A DNA stretch of 17,507 bases from JAPUDQ01 sp049644865 (GTDB taxonomy: Bacteria; Patescibacteriota; Saccharimonadia; Saccharimonadales; Saccharimonadaceae): positions 1 through 17,507 of the forward strand of contig JBARSV010000011.1 in NCBI GenBank assembly GCA_049644865.1, in the 5' to 3' direction. The position numbers and the translations under genes are program-made. Below are positions 14,145-17,507 of the stretch, in pieces; positions within the stretch are counted from its first letter, which is position 1; each line of letters starts with the position of its first letter. The notes beneath the pieces are model-generated. The model searched no databases. It saw only the letters and a list, made by a program, of their open reading frames with translations, and was not told the DNA's origin.

Positions 14145-15176
14145 TTATCCTAATTCTACTTTTAGTTTCTCAACCAATTCAACCGGTGTCGGGTTGACGC
14201 CGTTGAGCAGGGCCAGGTAGATACTAACAAAATCTCCCAGCGCAAAACTCCAAGCAAGTTGCTGCAATAACGTCTCGCCACGAGGTGAAACCACCAGAGG
14301 TGATGGCCGCATCCCAGACAATAATCGTTCTGTCACTTCAAAGCGTTTTTGCACTCGGTCGTGCTCGAGACCAGAGCGAATCTCAACGACGGCAAACGGT
14401 TTTTCGACCGGGTGCGAGCTCCAGCCAATGAATTCATTGTGATTGAGTTCTGGGTACGCGTTAACCCAGGCAGTATTTTTAGCATTTTCATTCATGCAAA
14501 TCTTCCATTTATTGGCGGCCGGGTACAACTTCGGACCGGCATACATGATAACCGTCTTACCCATGAGCTTCAGGGCGATTTGTTTGGCGTAATTGCTCTC
14601 GGTCGGTATATCGGCCATCCACGCAGTTATCTCACCACGCAACCATTCACCGACCGAAGCTAATTCGTTGGTGTCATAGTGAGCAACATCGAGATTTTTC
14701 ACGATGGAGACAAACGCATTGACAAAGTAAAACGTCGCCATACGCGGCTGAATACCCGCCGGAATCGAAAACAGCGGATACTGCTTGTCACGTGCAATCT
14801 CAGCTAGCTTGCCTCCTGCCGCAACGACGACGATCTGCGCGCCTTTTTGCTCGGCCTGGCGAAGCGCCTCCAGAGTTTCCTCTGTATTACCAGAGTAACT
14901 TGACGCGACAAACAACGTCTGCTCACCGACATAGGGCGGTATGTCATAGTTTCGCACCACCTCAAACGGTATACGAAGTTGGGGCCACGATTGTACGACA
15001 ACCATCGGCAGTGCCGAACCGCCCATGCCTGCCCAAACGATATTCAGTACCGGTTTTCCAGGCACAAACTCGGCCTCGAATGCTTGCGCAAAATAATCAC
15101 ATTGCCCCGCCGCCACTCCCAGAGCGTTTTGCGGGTCACGCTGGGCAATTACATTCGCGTTGTCGAGTACATCCAT
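14145..15176 (-). CDS. Bifunctional phosphoglucose/phosphomannose isomerase
   Basis: This 343-aa SIS-fold enzyme probably interconverts glucose-6-phosphate and fructose-6-phosphate and also mannose-6-phosphate, as in the PGI/PMI family known from archaea and some bacteria. The first SIS domain has VWAGMGGSALP (48-58) and the sugar-phosphate loop SSYSGNTEETLEA (92-104). The second half carries the family motif ELNHNEFIGW with catalytic Glu and His. The length fits the bifunctional family rather than classical PGI of about 550 aa. An excellent Shine-Dalgarno, AGGAGGT, lies 6 nt before the ATG. It is divergent from the proline-rich gene at 15265. Confidence 0.88.
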   Translation of the reverse strand: MDVLDNANVIAQRDPQNALGVAAGQCDYFAQAFEAEFVPGKPVLNIVWAGMGGSALPMVVVQSWPQLRIPFEVVRNYDIPPYVGEQTLFVASSYSGNTEETLEALRQAEQKGAQIVVVAAGGKLAEIARDKQYPLFSIPAGIQPRMATFYFVNAFVSIVKNLDVAHYDTNELASVGEWLRGEITAWMADIPTESNYAKQIALKLMGKTVIMYAGPKLYPAANKWKICMNENAKNTAWVNAYPELNHNEFIGWSSHPVEKPFAVVEIRSGLEHDRVQKRFEVTERLLSGMRPSPLVVSPRGETLLQQLAWSFALGDFVSIYLALLNGVNPTPVELVEKLKVELG

Positions 15177-15195
15177 GACGTTACCTCCTCAAGTA

Positions 15196-15224
15196 TTCAC
15201 AGTCATTTGTATCTATGGTACAGT
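15196..15224 (+). promoter_or_regulatory. Promoter of the proline-rich hypothetical gene
   Basis: TTCACA (15196-15201), a 17-nt spacer and TACAGT (15219-15224) with a TGG extended -10 predict a start near 15231, about 34 nt before the ATG. Confidence 0.5.
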
Positions 15225-15264
15225 AAATTCAATGATTTAGCATAACAACTTCAAAGGGGTGGGC

Positions 15265-15834
15265 ATGGACAAGAACGGACAACCAATGACTGATGACGCG
15301 GAGCTCGCGAAGGTGCTTGAAGGTATGCAAGACGCCGCTGCTGCCGTCACAGCTGCACCGGCAACAGGGCTCAGCTTTGAAGAATCTCAAGTCCCACCCA
15401 CACCCACGCCTGCGACTGACCCAAACGCCCCAGCTACTCCCCAGCCAGCCGTTCTACCGAGCGATGCTTTACCACCTGTTGAATCGCCGGTTACCGATAC
15501 AGCCACCATTACTCCTGGTGATGCAGCGCTCACTATCCCGTCTCTTGCTCCGTCAGCAATGCCCGTTGCAACAGACCCCGCCCTCGAATCTATCAAAAAA
15601 GACGCCCTCGAACAGCTCCGTCCTCTCGTCGACAAACTCGACCTTGAGCCAGATGAAAAGTTCGATACCCTACTACTCATCATTCGCTCAACTGATGACA
15701 AATCACTTGTCAGTCAAGCTTACGAATCGGCTAAACTGATTGCTGATGAAGCTAAACGCGCCACCGCCCTGCTCGACATCGTCAAAGAAATCGATTACTT
15801 CTCGCATCCTGGCAGCCAACAGCCACAAATTTAG
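15265..15834 (+). CDS. Hypothetical protein with Pro/Ala/Thr-rich region and helical C-terminal domain
   Basis: I do not recognise this 189-aa protein. A polar, Ala-rich N-terminus (1-30) is followed by a low-complexity Pro/Thr/Ala linker to about residue 105. The compact helical domain (about 105-180) has ESIKKDALEQLRPLVDKL, EKFDTLLLIIRSTDD and a YESAKLIADEAKRATALLDIV segment. There is no signal peptide or membrane span, so it is probably cytoplasmic. A GTG at 15259 would extend it by two codons, but AGGGG then overlaps the start, so the ATG at 15265 is preferred. The layout suggests a disordered tether joined to a small interaction domain. That is inference. Confidence 0.7.
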   Translation: MDKNGQPMTDDAELAKVLEGMQDAAAAVTAAPATGLSFEESQVPPTPTPATDPNAPATPQPAVLPSDALPPVESPVTDTATITPGDAALTIPSLAPSAMPVATDPALESIKKDALEQLRPLVDKLDLEPDEKFDTLLLIIRSTDDKSLVSQAYESAKLIADEAKRATALLDIVKEIDYFSHPGSQQPQI

Positions 15835-15838
15835 AAGT

Positions 15839-15866
15839 TAGATTATAGATTTTGGATTATAGAAAA
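15839..15866. repeat. Degenerate heptamer repeat after the proline-rich gene
   Basis: TAGATTA TAGATTT TGGATTA TAGAAAA read as four 7-base units directly after the stop codon. It is a second heptamer family, AT-rich, with the same period as the AGGGAAG arrays. Confidence 0.45.
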
Positions 15867-15888
15867 GAAGCACTTTTGGGGGTACTTC

Positions 15889-15923
15889 TAAAAGTAAAAC
15901 CCCACCACTGGCTGTGATGGGGT
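15889..15923 (-). terminator. Intrinsic terminator of the DGQHR-like gene
   Basis: On the minus strand, ACCCCATCAC (15923-15914), a 5-nt loop and GTGGTGGGGT (15908-15899) pair fully, using one U-G pair, and are followed by TTTTACTTTT. The G-U pair forms only in leftward RNA, which supports a leftward terminator. It lies about 90 nt after the stop codon at 16015. Confidence 0.65.
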
Positions 15924-16014
15924 AGCGCTGGGGTCTCCAGCTCTCGGTCTATGGCGGACCGATAACGCTACTGATACACGAAAAGCTCGTGCGACACTCC
16001 CGATTACGGGCGTT

Positions 16015-17067
16015 TCACTCTTCCTCGTCACCTCCGGCGGGCATTCCCGTGTAGTCATTGACCCTCGGCTTGAGCCGTCGCGTCCGCTTGCCACTGTTGA
16101 TGTGTTCCACCATCAGCATGTAGAGCATGTTGCGAGCCGTGCCATTGGCCGATGACAGGTTGATGACCGTGGGGTCATCGGTCGGGAACTGCGCCAACTT
16201 CCGCCGAAGGCTCGCTTCGATGAAGAGACGGTCGTCCTTCCAGAAATCGGTATGCTGGCTGAGCACCCGCGCGAGAGCCGTCAGGAACGCGTAGCGCATG
16301 TGAATCGCGCCACCCTTGAAGGCAATCCGCTTGATACCCCAGCACTCGTCCACCAGCTCGAAGAATGTGCGAACGTTGTCCCGCATGACCCCCTCGCCAA
16401 TGGTGTTCTTGAGGGTGAGTAGGCCACGAGCCAACCTGTTGGTCTCGGAGTACTGCGTGCCCCCGTAGTGGGCGTGCAGGAAACCAACGACCTTGACGTA
16501 GGTCGCTGCCGTGATCAGCTCCTCACGGAGCATCTGCTGGTTCCAGGCGACACGGCCATGGAGGACAAACGACTTGTTAGTCGTCAACCCGTAGAGCAGC
16601 CGGATAGCAGCGTTGTCGTGCTGCAGGTTGCGCAGCAAGACGTTGGGGCTCAGCTTGCGCCGGTCCTGGTTGAGGATACGGAAACGTGCCCGCTCCCATG
16701 CCTCAGTGGTGTTGAAGTGGATGACAGCCCCAAGATGGGGCTGCACGCCGGTCTGGCGTTCCATGATGGCCCGCGCAGCCGTCACCCGCTGGAGCCCGTC
16801 CACGATGTAGACAGAGTCCTTGAGGTAGAAGCATCCGTTACGCTCCGTGAAGCCCTCACCGCGCATGCCAAGATCGATGTCGGGCACGGAACCCCTCTCG
16901 AAAGCCGCCACGAGCTCGGGCAAGCTCGTCAGGGGCAACGCCTCGCGCTGGTAGCCATCTACCTTCAACAGAGGAAACGAGTCGGGGTCGATCACACCCC
17001 GCAGAATGATCTCGCCTCCGCTCGTTTCGTCGAGCGCGGCATTGACAATCTTGATGCTGGCAATCAT
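16015..17067 (-). CDS. DGQHR/ParB-like domain protein
   Basis: This 350-aa protein has a ParB/DGQHR-type core. The motif IVDGLQRVTAA (88-98) corresponds to the xDGQHR signature of DndB-like and ParB-superfamily proteins, with Leu-Gln in place of Gln-His. LRGVIDPDSFPLLKVDGYQRE precedes it and FRILNQDRRKLSPNVLLRN follows. The C-terminal half is helical. Relatives include DndB, the regulator of DNA phosphorothioation, but no dnd genes are adjacent, so the role is unknown. The start at 17067 is chosen because AAAGGA lies about 8 nt upstream; an ATG at 17124 has no such site. Its base composition is visibly richer in G and C than neighbours, suggesting transfer. Confidence 0.65.
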   Translation of the reverse strand: MIASIKIVNAALDETSGGEIILRGVIDPDSFPLLKVDGYQREALPLTSLPELVAAFERGSVPDIDLGMRGEGFTERNGCFYLKDSVYIVDGLQRVTAARAIMERQTGVQPHLGAVIHFNTTEAWERARFRILNQDRRKLSPNVLLRNLQHDNAAIRLLYGLTTNKSFVLHGRVAWNQQMLREELITAATYVKVVGFLHAHYGGTQYSETNRLARGLLTLKNTIGEGVMRDNVRTFFELVDECWGIKRIAFKGGAIHMRYAFLTALARVLSQHTDFWKDDRLFIEASLRRKLAQFPTDDPTVINLSSANGTARNMLYMLMVEHINSGKRTRRLKPRVNDYTGMPAGGDEEE

Positions 17068-17168
17068 GCCAGTTGTCCTTTCGTCGTGGCTATAACTCCC
17101 ACATGGTTGGGGATAGCAAGCCAAGATGACGTGATACTTCCCACGGTATCCAACCGCAGAACTGTCTT

Positions 17169-17197
17169 ATAATACTCTCTCTCTCTTAATTTGTAAA
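17169..17197 (-). promoter_or_regulatory. Promoter of the DGQHR-like gene with a (CT)6 spacer
   Basis: On the minus strand TTTACA (17192-17197), a 17-nt spacer and TATTAT (17169-17174) form a good promoter. Twelve of the spacer bases are the dinucleotide tract (CT)6 at 17175-17186. Slippage would change spacer length by 2 nt per unit. The predicted start near 17162 gives a leader of about 95 nt. Confidence 0.5.
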
Positions 17198-17362
17198 GTT
17201 GTCAATAATATTTCTTTATCAAAAAATCTCTCTTATCTAACTCAAAACCATGGGCCAAAACGTCTGCGAAGTGACGTGCGTATCGTGGATGATACAGTAC
17301 GTCATGAGCGGGTAAATCCATACCACTCTCTCGAGGATCTGGAAGCAAAGCGCTACCACGAC
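17198..17362. other. Intergenic region with an interrupted palindrome, no gene seen
   Basis: The space between groL and the DGQHR-like gene (17068-17423 in all) holds the promoter at 17169-17197, the groL terminator at 17363-17394 and an interrupted palindrome at 17272-17304 (TGACGT...ACGTCA outside, GTATC...GATAC inside). A 21-codon frame from the ATG at 17250 lacks a ribosome binding site. I call no gene here. Confidence 0.4.
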
Positions 17363-17394
17363 CAAAAGAGCTGCCGATCGGCAGCCTCTTTTTC
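17363..17394 (-). terminator. groL: groL terminator
   Basis: AAAAGAGCTGCC (17363-17374) and GGCAGCCTCTTTT (17379-17391) pair around GATC with one bulged base. A-runs and T-runs on opposite sides make it potentially bidirectional. On the minus strand it follows groL by about 30 nt and ends in CTCTTTT. Confidence 0.7.
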
Positions 17395-17407
17395 CATCTT
17401 TCTTCTT

Positions 17408-17420
17408 CCCTCTTCCCTCT
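17408..17420. repeat. Heptamer repeat just after groL
   Basis: CCCTCTT CCCTCT followed by GA shares an 18-base identical stretch with the argS array (CTTCCCTCTTCCCTCTGA). It starts 3 bases after the groL stop codon in the direction of transcription. Confidence 0.65.
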
Positions 17421-17423
17421 GAC

Positions 17424-17507
17424 TTAATACCCCATCCCGCCCGGCATACCACCAACTGGGGCGGATTCTTCCTTCGGTACGTCGACGACGAGTGCGCCCA
17501 TGGTCAT
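17424..17507 (-). CDS. groL: Chaperonin GroEL, C-terminal end only
   Basis: The last 27 residues of a leftward gene are visible. They include the GroEL strand ALVVDVPKEE and a Gly-Met tail, GGMPGGMGY, typical of the flexible C-terminus of the 60-kDa chaperonin. The gene enters from the right edge, so most of it is outside the window. The stop is TAA, followed at once by a heptamer repeat and an intrinsic terminator. The in-frame ATG at the window edge is internal, not the start. Confidence 0.85.
   Translation of the reverse strand: MTMGALVVDVPKEESAPVGGMPGGMGY

Noticed and set aside
17250..17315. Small 21-codon frame between groL and the DGQHR-like gene
   Set aside because: It has no ribosome binding site or promoter and coincides with an interrupted palindrome.

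Overview
The window looks like a chromosomal segment of a small-genome bacterium. The best guess is Candidatus Saccharibacteria (TM7) or a related Patescibacteria/CPR lineage. This rests on compact housekeeping genes, a bifunctional phosphoglucose/phosphomannose isomerase, several genes with near-leaderless promoters, heptanucleotide minisatellites and several lineage-type hypothetical proteins. The assignment is an inference; no rRNA is present. TGA is used as a stop codon, for example in the ABC ATPase and the DGQHR-like gene, so the UGA=Gly code of Gracilibacteria/Absconditabacteria is unlikely.

Layout. Positions 1-725 hold the first codons of a leftward gene and about 500 bases of hairpin-rich non-coding DNA, apparently transcribed leftward from a near-consensus promoter at 542-570. 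Positions 726-2184 are a vapB-vapC-trmB cluster behind tandem promoters with repeated TGTCA/TGACA half-sites. It converges on an unknown 376-aa protein (2181-3311). Next come a NAD(P)H-dependent FMN reductase and a divergent HxlR regulator, then a REP-associated tyrosine transposase (RAYT) flanked by palindromes, mscL, an 82-aa unknown gene behind a possible attenuator, and argS. Rightward from the argS promoter runs a fused succinyl-CoA synthetase (sucC-sucD in one ORF), whose 3' end overlaps pyrG. A tRNA-Ser(GGA) gene, a MacB-like ABC exporter (ATPase plus FtsX-type permease), the PGI/PMI isomerase, a proline-rich unknown protein, a GC-rich DGQHR/ParB-like gene and the 3' end of groL complete the window.

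The main unusual theme is small repeats entering coding sequence. Two palindrome families share one geometry: 13-14 bp arms, a 3-nt loop and an RGGA-NNN-TCCY apex. One family surrounds the RAYT gene. A copy of the other lies in frame in the ATP-grasp domain of the succinyl-CoA synthetase. The linker joining its SucC and SucD halves is made of heptamer repeats plus a 138-bp element with 22-bp terminal inverted repeats, exactly 46 codons long. The same heptamer (AGGGAAG) lies in frame in argS and just after groL. The fusion may therefore have arisen by repeat insertion between adjacent sucC and sucD genes.

Other signals include promoters placed so close to start codons that vapB, argS, sucCD and pyrG should give leaderless or nearly leaderless mRNAs, and a (CT)6 tract inside the -35/-10 spacer of the DGQHR-like gene that could allow phase variation.
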